DNA of 64,000 bases, from positions 1-64,000 of the forward strand of contig NZ_KQ949092.1 of NCBI RefSeq assembly GCF_001514305.1, written 5' to 3'. Numbering within the stretch: the first letter of the stretch is position 1; every line of letters begins with the position of its first letter. Shown in pieces: positions 16,278 to 25,199 of the stretch. Below the pieces are notes generated by a model that was not told the origin of the DNA, searched no databases, and saw only the letters and a program-made list of their open reading frames with translations. The DNA is from Streptomyces dysideae. GTDB lineage: Bacteria; Actinomycetota; Actinomycetes; Streptomycetales; Streptomycetaceae. Position numbers and translations under genes: made by a program.

Positions 16278-17708
16278 ATGAAGAGACGTACGCTGCTGGC
16301 CGCCGCCGCACTGGGCGCCGTAGCCACCCCCGCCCTCGGCGCCGGAACCGCACGGGCCGCCGACCCCGGCCCCTCGGTCACCCTGACCGGCAGCACCACG
16401 CTGGACACCCAGGCCCTTTTCTTCGTGTCGTACAACGGCCTGGTCAACAACAACTCGTTCCAGAAGAACGCGATGCTGACCTACAAGGGTTACCAGTACG
16501 CCGTCTGGTACACCGCCGACCGCAACGCCGTCGTCGGCCGCCGCAAGTTCCCGTCGACCACGTGGTCCACCGTCAAGGTCGGTCACACCCTCCGGTACAA
16601 CGACTCCCACAATGTCATCTCCATGGGCATCTCCAAGGTCGACGGCCGGCTGCACCTCAACATGGACTCCCACAGCGACGGCTTCACCTACGTCAAGTCG
16701 GTGGCGGGACTCATGGACAACCCGGCCGGGATGAGCTGGACCACCAGCCGGTTCGGCGCCCCCCAGTCCACCCTCGACGGCCTCGCCCTCACCTCGCAGT
16801 TCACCTACCCGCAGTTCATCTCGACACCCGAGGGCAAGCTCCAGCTGAGCTATCGCGTAGCCATCTCCGGCAATGGCCGCAACGCCCTCGCCGAGTACGA
16901 CGGCACGTCCTGGACCAACCTCGGCGAGTGGACCAGCTCCACCGGGACGTACACCAGCGAGCACGGCTCCTCGACGGCCCGCAACATGTACCTGCACGGC
17001 ATCGACTACGACAAGAACGGCCGGCTGCACTCCTTCTTCACCTGGCGAGAGCAGAACAACGCCGTGATGTGCAACAGCGGCGGCATCACCAACCACGACA
17101 CCGGCTACGTCTACTCCGACGACCGCGGCCGCACCTGGCGCAACAACGCGGGCACCGTCGTCGGCACCACCGGCGGCTCCGACAAGGTCGCGGTCACGGA
17201 CAGCGGTCTGGTGATCGACTCGCTGAACCCGGACCACTCCCTGATGAACCAGGAGAGCCAGTGGACCGACTCGGCGGGACGCCCCCACGCGATCATCAGC
17301 TACGTCCCCGGCCGTTTTGGGCAGTGCACGACGAACTACGTCACTGACCGCACCAACAACGGCCGTGCCTTCCACGTCCGCAAGAACGCCTCCGGCACCT
17401 GGCAGAAGACCGAGATACCGGTGCCGCTGAACTCCAGCCAGCGCACCAAGCTGTTCCTCGACAAGTACGACAACGCCTACGCGATCTTCCCGTTCTGCCG
17501 GATCGCCGGCGCTTCCGCGGCCTCCGGGTACACCGACTGGACGACGCTGTACGACGGCGTCACCGCCGGGCTGAACGCCTTCGGTGAGGTCGTGTTCGAC
17601 GAGACGCGGATCGGTCAGGATCATTTCCTGTCGGTCATGTACCAGGAGAAGTCCAGCGGTACGACGCCGTCGGCGCTCCGCAGCCTCAACTTCAGCCTGC
17701 CCGCCTGA
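16278..17708 (+). CDS. Secreted BNR-4 propeller protein, possible rhamnose-releasing lyase or hydrolase
   Basis: A 476-residue exported protein. The N-terminus MKRRTLLAAAALGAVATPAL with AxA cleavage near ARAAD is a twin-arginine-like signal. The body shows the BNR-4 repeat fold (a seven-bladed beta-propeller), with KGYQYAVWYTADRNAVVGRR, SHNVISMGISKVDGRLHLNM and SDDRGRTW Asp-box-like turns. This fold is shared by ulvan lyases and by enzymes that free L-rhamnose capped on glucuronic acid in plant gums. Its place in a rhamnose operon suggests it feeds the importer; the exact chemistry is inferred, not shown. ATG 16278 has GGAG 10 bases upstream; an ATG at 16263 is possible. Confidence 0.75.
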   Translation: MKRRTLLAAAALGAVATPALGAGTARAADPGPSVTLTGSTTLDTQALFFVSYNGLVNNNSFQKNAMLTYKGYQYAVWYTADRNAVVGRRKFPSTTWSTVKVGHTLRYNDSHNVISMGISKVDGRLHLNMDSHSDGFTYVKSVAGLMDNPAGMSWTTSRFGAPQSTLDGLALTSQFTYPQFISTPEGKLQLSYRVAISGNGRNALAEYDGTSWTNLGEWTSSTGTYTSEHGSSTARNMYLHGIDYDKNGRLHSFFTWREQNNAVMCNSGGITNHDTGYVYSDDRGRTWRNNAGTVVGTTGGSDKVAVTDSGLVIDSLNPDHSLMNQESQWTDSAGRPHAIISYVPGRFGQCTTNYVTDRTNNGRAFHVRKNASGTWQKTEIPVPLNSSQRTKLFLDKYDNAYAIFPFCRIAGASAASGYTDWTTLYDGVTAGLNAFGEVVFDETRIGQDHFLSVMYQEKSSGTTPSALRSLNFSLPA

Positions 17709-17788
17709 CCGAAGGCGCACGGGCGGCGTGAGGGTAATGTGAAGCCGCCTTCCCGCCGCCCCTCGTTCCCCCTGGAGGTCCCTGCCCC

Positions 17789-18814
17789 ATGGCCCAGTCG
17801 GTGGGTATCAAGGACGTCGCACGCGCCGCCGGAGTCTCCGTCGGCACGGTCTCGAACGTCATCAACCGTCCGGACTCGGTCGCGACCGAGACCCGGGCGC
17901 GGGTGCAGTCCGCGATAGACCGGCTGGGCTACGTCCGCAGCGAGTCCGCGCGTCAGCTGCGCGCGGGCCGCAGCCGGATCATGGGACTGCTCGTCCTCGA
18001 CATGGGCAACCCGTTCTTCGTCGACGTGGCGCGCGGCGCCGAGCGCGCCGCGCGCGAGGCCGGCCTCGGCGTGATGGTCTGCAACAGCGCGCAGAACGCG
18101 GGCGAGGAGGCCGACTACCTGTCGCTCTTCGCCGAGCAGCGGGTCCGCGGCGTCCTGCTGACGCCGGCCGACGCGAGCGGCCGCAACATCGAGGCGTTCC
18201 GGCGCCACAACATCCCCTTCGTCCTCGTCGACCGGGTCGCCGAGGGCACCACCGAGTGCTCGGTCTCCGTCGACGACGTCGCGGGCGGCGCCCTGGCCGT
18301 ACGCCACCTCGTGGACGCCGGGCACCGCTCCATCGCCTACGTCAGCGGTCCGCCCGGCCTCAACCAGGTCCGCGACCGCCGCACCGGCGCCCTGAACGCG
18401 CTCGCCGAGGCCGGCCTCGGCCCCGACGTCCTGCGCGAACTGCCCACCGAACGGCTCGACGTCGCCGCCGGCCGGGACGCCGGCGCACGCCTGCTCGGCC
18501 TCGCCGACCGGCCGACCGCCGTCTTCTGCGCCAACGACCTGCTCGCCCTCGGCGTGCTGCAGGCCATGTACGCGGCCGGCATAAAGGTCCCGGACGACCT
18601 CGCGATCGTCGGCTACGACGACATCGAGTTCGCGGCCGCCGCAGCCGTACCCCTCACCTCGGTACGGCAGCCCGCCGTCACCATGGGCGCCCTGGCCGCC
18701 GAACTCCTGCTGGAGGAGACGGAGACGGAGACCGGCCCTCGCGCGCACGAGCACCGGCGGGTCGTCCTCCAGCCCGAGCTGGTGGTACGGCGGTCCAGCC
18801 TCTCCGCCCGCTGA
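17789..18814 (+). CDS. LacI family transcriptional regulator of the rhamnose locus
   Basis: A 341-residue LacI/GalR repressor. The N-terminal helix-turn-helix and hinge read IKDVARAAGVSVGTVSNVIN and LGYVRSESARQLRAGRS; the rest is a periplasmic-binding-like effector domain (GLLVLDMGNPFF, GYDDIEFAAAAAVPLTSVRQ). GGAGG lies before the ATG. As the only LacI protein in the locus it probably binds the TGAAAC dyads between rhaI and the transporter and responds to rhamnose or an intermediate. Streptomyces rhamnose regulators are usually of this type. Confidence 0.88.
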   Translation: MAQSVGIKDVARAAGVSVGTVSNVINRPDSVATETRARVQSAIDRLGYVRSESARQLRAGRSRIMGLLVLDMGNPFFVDVARGAERAAREAGLGVMVCNSAQNAGEEADYLSLFAEQRVRGVLLTPADASGRNIEAFRRHNIPFVLVDRVAEGTTECSVSVDDVAGGALAVRHLVDAGHRSIAYVSGPPGLNQVRDRRTGALNALAEAGLGPDVLRELPTERLDVAAGRDAGARLLGLADRPTAVFCANDLLALGVLQAMYAAGIKVPDDLAIVGYDDIEFAAAAAVPLTSVRQPAVTMGALAAELLLEETETETGPRAHEHRRVVLQPELVVRRSSLSAR

Positions 18815-18914
18815 CCGGCAGGTCAGTAAGATTTCATGATCCCGGGGGTGTTCGCCGGACGGACATGTGCTGAACTGGGTCGCGGCCCGCACACCCTCCG
18901 CCCCTGGAGCACCG

Positions 18915-20216
18915 TTGACCGTCAGCTACCGCCAACCCGGCCTCGTCCTCACCGACCGCCACTTCACCGTGCCCCTCGACCACGACGACCCGGCGGGGGA
19001 GAGCATCGAGCTCTACGCCCGTGAGGTCGTCGCGAGCGAGCGGGCGGGACAGAACCTGCCGTGGCTGGTCTACCTCCAGGGCGGCCCCGGCTTCGGAGCG
19101 CAGCGTTTCGTCGGCAAGCAGGCCTGGCTCGGCCGCGCCCTGAAGGAGTACCGCGTCCTCCTCCTCGACCAGCGCGGCACCGGCCACTCCGCCCCCGCCA
19201 ACCGCCAGACGCTCCCGCTGCGCGGCGGCCCCGCCGAACAGGCCGACTACCTCACCCACTTCCGCGCCGACTCGATCGTCCGCGACTGCGAGACGATCCG
19301 CACGGAGATCACCGGCGGCACCCCCTGGACCGTCCTCGGGCAGAGCTTCGGCGGCTTCTGCACGGTGAACTACCTGTCCACCGCCCCTGAGGGCCTGAGC
19401 ACCGCGCTCATCACCGGCGGCCTGCCCTCGCTCGACGCCCACGCCGACGACGTCTACCGCGCCGCCTACCCGCGCGTCGAACGCAAGGTCGCCGCGCACT
19501 ACGCCCGCTACCCGCAGGACGTCGAACGCGCCCGGCAGATCGCCGACCACCTCCTCACCCACGAGGTCGTGCTGCCGAACGGCTACCGGCTGACCGCCGA
19601 GGCCTTCCAGTCCCTCGGCATCCTCCTCGGCGGCACCGACGGCAGCCACCGCCTGCACTACCTCCTGGAACACGCCTTCGTCCGCACCCCGCTGGGCACG
19701 ACCCTGTCCGACGCGTTCCAGGAGGCGCTCCAGGGCCACCTGTCGTACGCCGGCCACCCGCTGTACGCCCTCGTCCACGAGGCGATCTACGGCCAGGACG
19801 CGCGCCCCACCGGCTGGTCCGCCGAGCGGGTCCGCGCCGAGTTCCCGCAGTTCGACGCGGCCAAGGCGCTCGCGGGCGACGGACCGCTGCTGTTCACCGG
19901 CGAGACGATCCACCCCTGGATGTTCGACTGCGACCCGGCGCTGCGCCCGCTGCGCGAGACGGCCGAACTCCTCGCCGCCCGCACCGACTGGCAGCCCCTC
20001 TACGACCCCGCCCGCCTCGCCGCCAACGAGGTGCCGGTCGCCGCGGCCGTCTACCACGACGACATGTACGTCGACACGGCCCACGCCCTGCGAACCGCCC
20101 GCACGATCCGCGGCCTGCGCACCTGGGTCACCGACGAGTTCGAGCACGACGGCGTACGGGCGAGCGGCGACCGGGTCCTGGACCGGCTGCTGGCGCTCAC
20201 CCGCGACGAGGTGTGA
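18915..20216 (+). CDS. Alpha/beta hydrolase, S33 proline iminopeptidase-like
   Basis: A 433-residue alpha/beta hydrolase. The oxyanion loop LQGGPGFG, the DQRGTGHS motif and the nucleophile elbow GQSFGGF fit the prolyl aminopeptidase S33 family; the late acidic/His region is HDDMYVDTAHAL through EFEHDGVRAS. It probably removes N-terminal proline from short peptides in the cytoplasm; no signal peptide is seen. The start chosen is TTG 18915, with GGAG at -9 and TVSYRQPGLVLTDRHF after it; GTG 18867 is an alternative with no ribosome site. Confidence 0.85.
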   Translation: MTVSYRQPGLVLTDRHFTVPLDHDDPAGESIELYAREVVASERAGQNLPWLVYLQGGPGFGAQRFVGKQAWLGRALKEYRVLLLDQRGTGHSAPANRQTLPLRGGPAEQADYLTHFRADSIVRDCETIRTEITGGTPWTVLGQSFGGFCTVNYLSTAPEGLSTALITGGLPSLDAHADDVYRAAYPRVERKVAAHYARYPQDVERARQIADHLLTHEVVLPNGYRLTAEAFQSLGILLGGTDGSHRLHYLLEHAFVRTPLGTTLSDAFQEALQGHLSYAGHPLYALVHEAIYGQDARPTGWSAERVRAEFPQFDAAKALAGDGPLLFTGETIHPWMFDCDPALRPLRETAELLAARTDWQPLYDPARLAANEVPVAAAVYHDDMYVDTAHALRTARTIRGLRTWVTDEFEHDGVRASGDRVLDRLLALTRDEV

Positions 20217-20279
20217 CCGGTGCCGACGATGATCGAAAACCCGTCCGGTGCGTCGGGCCTCCGCCCGTAGGCTGGCCCC

Positions 20280-21023
20280 ATGACCGAGCCGAAGACCACT
20301 GACCTCCGGCCCATGCCCGAGGACTGGCAGCGCTGCCTCGCGGTCGTGGCACACCCCGACGACCTCGAGTACGGCTGCTCGGCGGCGATCGCCGCCTGGA
20401 CCGACGCCGGCCGTGAGGTCGCCTACCTCCTGGCGACCCGCGGCGAGGCCGGCATCGACACGCTGCCGCCCGCCGAGTGCGGCCCGCTGCGGGAGCGGGA
20501 GCAACGGGCGAGCGCGGCGGTGGTCGGCGTGACTGCGGTGGAGTTCCTCGACCACCAGGACGGCGTGATCGAGTACGGCACCGCCCTGCGCCGCGACATC
20601 GCCGCCGCCATCCGCCGGCACCGGCCCGAGCTGGTGATCACCCTCAACCACCGGGACACCTGGGGCGGCGTCGCCTGGAACACCCCGGACCACGTGGCGG
20701 TCGGCCGCGCCACCCTGGACGCGGCGGGCGACGCCGGCAACCGCTGGATCTTCCCGGAGCTCACCGAACAGGGTCTTGAGCCCTGGAACGGCGTCCGCTG
20801 GGTCGCCGTCGCCGGGTCCAGCACGCCCACCCATGCCGTGGACGCGACGCCGGGACTGGAGCGGGCGGTGCGCTCACTGCTCGAACACCGCACCTACATC
20901 GAGGTGTTGACGGACGAGGACCCGGAGACGTACGTACGCGAGTTCCTGACCGGGTACGCGGAGACGACGGGGGAGCGGTTCGGCGGGACGCCGGCCGTGG
21001 CCTTCGAACTGTTCAGCAGATGA
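20280..21023 (+). CDS. PIG-L family deacetylase
   Basis: A 247-residue LmbE/PIG-L zinc deacetylase. The metal motif AHPDDLEYG appears near residue 25, and TLNHRDTWGG and TPDHVAVG carry later His/Asp ligands. Family members deacetylate GlcNAc-linked compounds, including mycothiol precursors and conjugates; the substrate here is not evident. There is no ribosome site. TAGGCT (20268-20273) ends 6 bases before the ATG, so the message may be leaderless. Its stop overlaps the sigma-factor start, so the two are coupled. Confidence 0.88.
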   Translation: MTEPKTTDLRPMPEDWQRCLAVVAHPDDLEYGCSAAIAAWTDAGREVAYLLATRGEAGIDTLPPAECGPLREREQRASAAVVGVTAVEFLDHQDGVIEYGTALRRDIAAAIRRHRPELVITLNHRDTWGGVAWNTPDHVAVGRATLDAAGDAGNRWIFPELTEQGLEPWNGVRWVAVAGSSTPTHAVDATPGLERAVRSLLEHRTYIEVLTDEDPETYVREFLTGYAETTGERFGGTPAVAFELFSR

Positions 21024-21946
21024 CGATGACGACGGCGGGGGAGCCGACGATGGACGAACGAGAGCTGCTCGCGGACCGCTTCGAGGAGCACCGCGGGCAT
21101 CTGAAGGCCGTGGCCTACCGCATGCTCGGCTCACTGGCCGAGGCGGAGGACGCCGTCCAGGAGGCCTGGCTGAAGCTCGGCCGGAGCGACGCGGGCGCCA
21201 TCGGCAACCTCGGCGGCTGGCTGACCACCGTGGTCGGCCGGGTCTGCCTCGACATGCTGCGCTCGCGCACCCGCCGCCACGAGCAGCCGCTGGACGACAC
21301 GTTCGTCCCGGACCCGGTGATCCGGCCCCTGTCGGAGATCGACCCGGAACAGGAGGTGCTCCAGGCCGACTCGGTGGGACTCGCCCTCCTGGTGGTCCTG
21401 GAGACGCTGGAGCCCGCCGAGCGACTGGCGTTCGTGCTGCACGACATGTTCGCCGTGCCCTTCGACGACATCGCGCCGATCGTGGAGCGCAGCCCGGCCG
21501 CCACCCGCCAACTGGCCAGTCGGGCCCGGCGCCGGGTCCGCGGTGCCACGCCGTCCGCCGAGCCCGACCTCGCCAGGCAGCGGCAGGTCCTGGACGCCTT
21601 CATGGCCGCCGCCCGCGCCGGGGACTTCGAGGCGCTGCTCGCGGTCCTCGACCCCGATGTCGTCCTGCGGGCCGACGCCGGGGCGCTGGTCGGCGGAGCG
21701 GCCGCGTCCAAGCTGGTACGCGGTGCCAAACCGGTCGCCGAACAGGCCCTCATGTTCGCCCAGTTCGCGCACCACGCCCAGCTCGTGCTGGTCAACGGCA
21801 CGGTCGGCGTCATCAACGCCCCCGACGGACAGGCCCTTTCGGTCATGGGCGTCACCATCGCCGACGGCAGGATCACCGAGATGCACATCCTGGCCGACCC
21901 CGAGCGGCTCGCCCGGCTCGACCTGCCGGACGGCCTCGCGGGGTAG
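21020..21946 (+). CDS. ECF sigma factor with C-terminal SnoaL-like domain (SigJ-like)
   Basis: A 308-residue sigma-70 family factor. Region 2 is AVAYRMLGSLAEAEDAVQEA with LDMLRSRTRR; region 4 is FAVPFDDIAPIVERSPAATRQLASRARRRV; the last 110 residues form a SnoaL_2-type fold (FMAAARAGDFEALLAVLDPD), as in the SigJ/ECF41-like group, where this domain tunes activity without a classic anti-sigma factor. ATG 21020 overlaps the PIG-L stop by 4 bases. ATG 21050, behind GGGGGAG, is an equally good start. Confidence 0.9.
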   Translation: MTMTTAGEPTMDERELLADRFEEHRGHLKAVAYRMLGSLAEAEDAVQEAWLKLGRSDAGAIGNLGGWLTTVVGRVCLDMLRSRTRRHEQPLDDTFVPDPVIRPLSEIDPEQEVLQADSVGLALLVVLETLEPAERLAFVLHDMFAVPFDDIAPIVERSPAATRQLASRARRRVRGATPSAEPDLARQRQVLDAFMAAARAGDFEALLAVLDPDVVLRADAGALVGGAAASKLVRGAKPVAEQALMFAQFAHHAQLVLVNGTVGVINAPDGQALSVMGVTIADGRITEMHILADPERLARLDLPDGLAG

Positions 21947-22147
21947 TCAGACGGCCACGGCCAGCGTGCCGAGCGTACGGTGCGGGTCCACGACCCGCCC
22001 GTCCGGCAGGAGTTCACCGGTGTCGTCGAAGACGATGGTGCCGTTGCACAGCAGGCTCCAGCCCTGTTCGGGGTGGGCCGAGACGATCACGGCGGTGTGG
22101 TGGTCGGGGCTGTCGGCGCTGGGGCACGCCGGTCGGTGGCTGCACAT
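21947..22147 (-). CDS. DUF5999 family protein
   Basis: A 66-residue protein beginning MCSHRPACPSADSPDHHTAV with a central HPEQGWSLLCNGTIVFDDTG, matching the small actinobacterial DUF5999 family of unknown function. The two N-terminal Cys and the His could bind a metal. GAGGAG precedes the ATG. It is convergent with the sigma gene, with no base between the two stop codons. Confidence 0.88.
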   Translation of the reverse strand: MCSHRPACPSADSPDHHTAVIVSAHPEQGWSLLCNGTIVFDDTGELLPDGRVVDPHRTLGTLAVAV

Positions 22148-22285
22148 GACGTCTCTCCTCGATGCGTTGGTGCTCCTGCTTCCGTCGGCTCGCATCTCAG
22201 TGGTAGCCGAGCTTGTTTTCCGTTGGATGAGGAGACCCCCACAGCACCGGAAACTCATCGGTGAGATCAGGCGGTCCGCAGGTCG

Positions 22286-22291
22286 TAGGGT
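22286..22291 (+). promoter_or_regulatory. -10 element of a likely leaderless promoter
   Basis: TAGGGT ends 7 bases before the ATG of the pentapeptide protein, and there is no Shine-Dalgarno sequence. That spacing would start transcription on the A of the ATG. No good -35 is seen. Confidence 0.45.
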
Positions 22292-22298
22292 TGTCGTC

Positions 22299-23138
22299 AT
22301 GCAAGAACACACGATCGACCTGGTCGACCTGGTCGACCTGCGCGGCGACTGCGCGCGGTGCTTCGGGCTGTGCTGTGTCGCCCTGCCCTTCACCGCCTCC
22401 GCCGACTTCGCGGTCGACAAGGCGGCCGGGCAGCCCTGCCGGAACCTCCAGGACGACCACCGGTGCGGCATCCACGCCCGGCTGCGGCAGACGGGGTTCA
22501 CCGGCTGCACCGTCTACGACTGCTTCGGCGCCGGCCAGAAGGTCTCGCAGGTCACCTTCGGCGGAGCGGACTGGCGTGCCGGCGCGCGCGAGGACGCCCG
22601 GCGCATGTTCGACGTGTTCCCGGTCGTCCGGCAGCTGCACGAGCTGCTCTGGTACCTCACCGAGGCCCTCACCCTGCCCGCCGCCCGCCCGATCCGCACC
22701 GAGCTGCGCCGGGCCCTGGAGAAGACCGAAGAGCTGACCCGCCAGACCCCGGAGGAACTCGGCGCGCTGGACGTCGCCGCGCACCGCCAGGACGTCAACG
22801 TGCTCCTGCTGAGGACCAGCGAACTGGCGCGGGCCGGCATCCGCGGCCGCAAGAAGGAGCGCCGGGGCGCGGACCTGATGGGCGCCCGCCTCAAGGGCGC
22901 CGACCTGCGCGGCGCGAACCTCCGCGGCGCCTACCTCATCGCCGCCGACCTGACCGGCGCGGACCTGCGGGGCGCGGACCTCATCGGCGCCGACCTACGA
23001 GACACCGACCTCACGGACGCCGACCTGACCGGCGCCTTCTTCCTCACCCAGCCACAGCTCAACGCGGCCCGGGGCAGCGCGGGCACGCGGTTGCCGGGGG
23101 CAGTCGCCCGTCCCGGGCACTGGGCCGCGCACGCCTGA
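22299..23138 (+). CDS. YkgJ-like Cys-cluster protein with pentapeptide repeats
   Basis: A 279-residue protein. The N-terminal half holds cysteines in CARCFGLCCVAL, then CRNLQDDHRCGIHARL and CTVYDCFGAG, like the YkgJ/UPF0153 metal-chelating domain. Residues about 195-250 are pentapeptide repeats of the A(D/N)L-x-G type (GADLMGARLKGADLRGANL), which fold as a right-handed beta-helix. The tail after FFLTQPQLNAARG is low-complexity. A leaderless start is likely. Its 3' end has been copied into the tandem array downstream. Function unknown. Confidence 0.82.
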   Translation: MQEHTIDLVDLVDLRGDCARCFGLCCVALPFTASADFAVDKAAGQPCRNLQDDHRCGIHARLRQTGFTGCTVYDCFGAGQKVSQVTFGGADWRAGAREDARRMFDVFPVVRQLHELLWYLTEALTLPAARPIRTELRRALEKTEELTRQTPEELGALDVAAHRQDVNVLLLRTSELARAGIRGRKKERRGADLMGARLKGADLRGANLRGAYLIAADLTGADLRGADLIGADLRDTDLTDADLTGAFFLTQPQLNAARGSAGTRLPGAVARPGHWAAHA

Positions 23139-23149
23139 GGGCGACTCGG

Positions 23150-23715
23150 CAGGGGAGTCCGCCGCCGTTCCAGGTGCGGCCGCGGCCTTTTGGGCAGTGC
23201 CGTCAGCTGTTCCGCGCCGATCTGACGGGCGCCTTCTTCGTCACCCAGCCGCGGCTCAACGCGGCCGGGGCGGCGCGGGCACCCGCAGCGCGCCTCTGAG
23301 GAGACCTCGGCGTGGGAGGTCGGCCGCCGCCCAAGGTGCAGCCGCGGCGCTTCCGGCGGCACCGTCAGCGGCTGCGCGCCGATCTGACCGGGGCCCTCTT
23401 CCACGGCGCGGGCACCGGCCGCCCCAGTCAGTCGCCCGCCCCGTGCGCTGGACAGCGCGCCTCCGAGGGCACCTCGGTGTGGGAGGTCGGCCGCCGCCCA
23501 AGGTGCAGCCGCGGCGCTTCCGGCGGCACCGTCAGCGGCTGCGCGCCGATCTGACCGGGGCCCTCTTCCACGGCGCGGGCACCGGCCGCCCCAGTCAGTC
23601 GCCCGCCCCGTGCGCTGGACAGCGCGCCTCCGAGGGCACCTCGGCGTGGGAGGTGCGCCGCCGTTCCAGGTGTAGTCGCAGCCCCTCCGGCAGCACCGTC
23701 AGCCGCTCCGTCACC
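23150..23715. repeat. Tandem repeat array (167-base units) built from two gene ends
   Basis: Two nearly identical 167-base units lie at 23312-23478 and 23479-23645, with a degenerate copy before (about 23150-23311) and a partial diverged copy after (23646 to about 23715). Each unit joins a piece like the P450 3' end (read leftward) to a piece like the 3' end of the pentapeptide gene (GCCGATCTGAC...GCC). The stop of the P450 gene lies inside the second unit. No intact gene lies between 23139 and 23594. There are no unique spacers, so this is not CRISPR. Confidence 0.8.
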
Positions 23716-25091
23716 CGTAGGCGGTAGGCGGGGTCGGCGTGCAGCTCGTAGCGGCGCAGCAGCAGGCCCAGTACCAGCGTGGCCTCGTGCAGGGCGAACT
23801 GGCGGCCGATGCACGCCCGCGCGCCCGTACCGAACGGCTTGAAGGTGTGTGCGGGACGGGTGCGTACGGCGCCCGGCTCGAAGCGGTCCGGGTCGAAGCG
23901 CTCGGCGTCCGTACCCCACGCCTCGGGGTCGCGGTGCAGCATCGGCGTGAGGACCAGCGCCCACGCACCGCGCCGCATCGGGTGGACGCCGCCCAGCACC
24001 GTGTCCTCACGGGCCTCCCGGGCGAAGGCCGGTGCCGTCGGCCACAGCCGCAGTGACTCGTCCAGCACTCGGCGGACGTACCGCAGCCTGGCCACCTGGT
24101 CGTAGCCGGGCACCGCAGCGTCGCCCCACACCCGGTCCACCTCGGCGCGGGCGCGGGCCGCGGCCTCCGGGTGCCGGGAGAGGTAGTGCAGGGCGAAGGA
24201 GAGCGCGCCCGAGGTCGTCTCGTGCCCGGCGACCAGGAAGGTGATCACCTGTCGGCGGACGTTCTCCGCCGACAGCCGCTCCCCGGTCTCCGGATGGGCC
24301 GTCTCCAGCATCCGGTCCAGCAGGTCCCCAGCCCGGTCCCCGCTCGCCGTACGCCGGGCCCGGACCAGGTCGTCCACCGTGCGGTTGAGGTACGCGATGT
24401 CGGCGTCGTTGCGGTGCGCGGCCCGCCGGAGCAGGAACGGCGACGGCACGGTGTTCAGCCGCTGCGCGTACGTCAGCGTGCCCACCATCGCCGTCACGAA
24501 GGGATGCGGCCGGCCCCGCTCGAAGGAGCCGAAGTCGTGCCCGAAGCCGGTGCGCGCGATCGTCTCCAGCGTCAGCCTCGTCATGTCGCCCGGCACGTCC
24601 ACCGCCCGGCCCGCCGCCAGTTCCCGGTCCCAGCGGTCCATCAGCCGGTCCGCCACCGCCAGCATCATCGGGTGGTAGCCCGCCATGGCCTCCCGGCTGA
24701 ACCCCGGCGCCAGAACGTCGTGCGCCAGCTGCCAGTTGGGCTCGTGGTTGTACGCCGTGAACAGACCGTCCCCGACGACCGGCCGCAGATTGGCGATGCC
24801 GAGCCCCACATGCTTGGCGAACCGCGACTCGTCCGCCAGGTCGGCCGTGAGCCCGGCGCCCCACACGAACACGAACTCCCTGCCGAAGGCCTTGCGCCGG
24901 AAGATCGGCCCCAGCCGGCGGGCGTGCCGCAGGGAGTCCTGGAGCGGCCTGGTCCGGCTCGCGCCGAGCACGTCGCCGAGCAGAGGGAGCCGGTACGGGG
25001 GATGCGGGATGCGGTGCAGCTCCGGCCAGCCCTGCTCGGCGCTGCGGAATCCCTTCGGCAACGCGGCCGCCCCGGTCGTCGTCTCCGCCAT
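23595..25091 (-). CDS. Cytochrome P450
   Basis: A 498-residue P450. The I-helix is AGHETTSG, the K-helix EXXR is ESLR, and the heme loop FGTGARACIGRQ carries the Cys ligand. The overall pattern (PHPPYRLPLLGDVLG start, long F-G region) resembles CYP102-like or fatty-acid-type class II P450s more than the usual Streptomyces class I type. No reductase is adjacent. ATG 25091 has GGGAGA upstream. The last 15 or so residues (SEARCPAHGAGD) come from the tandem-repeat DNA and are probably not ancestral. It is divergent from a TetR regulator. Confidence 0.88.
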   Translation of the reverse strand: MAETTTGAAALPKGFRSAEQGWPELHRIPHPPYRLPLLGDVLGASRTRPLQDSLRHARRLGPIFRRKAFGREFVFVWGAGLTADLADESRFAKHVGLGIANLRPVVGDGLFTAYNHEPNWQLAHDVLAPGFSREAMAGYHPMMLAVADRLMDRWDRELAAGRAVDVPGDMTRLTLETIARTGFGHDFGSFERGRPHPFVTAMVGTLTYAQRLNTVPSPFLLRRAAHRNDADIAYLNRTVDDLVRARRTASGDRAGDLLDRMLETAHPETGERLSAENVRRQVITFLVAGHETTSGALSFALHYLSRHPEAAARARAEVDRVWGDAAVPGYDQVARLRYVRRVLDESLRLWPTAPAFAREAREDTVLGGVHPMRRGAWALVLTPMLHRDPEAWGTDAERFDPDRFEPGAVRTRPAHTFKPFGTGARACIGRQFALHEATLVLGLLLRRYELHADPAYRLRVTERLTVLPEGLRLHLERRRTSHAEVPSEARCPAHGAGD

Positions 25092-25187
25092 GACGCGATC
25101 TCCCTTGCTCCATCGGCAGGTTGAGCGTGTTGTAAGTGGGTTCAATAACGCGTTTCAGTCTGATCCCGTTGCTGAACCGACGTCAAG

Positions 25188-25193
25188 TAAAGT
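25188..25193 (+). promoter_or_regulatory. -10 element of a likely leaderless tetR promoter
   Basis: TAAAGT ends 6 bases before the TetR ATG, and no ribosome site lies between. The upstream 60 bases contain a TTCAG...CTGAA dyad (25154-25177), a possible operator shared with the divergent P450. Confidence 0.4.
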
Positions 25194-25199
25194 GCGGGC

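Noticed and set aside
23312..23645. Possible CRISPR array
   Set aside because: The units are 167 bases, contiguous, without short repeats or variable spacers, and are copies of gene ends.
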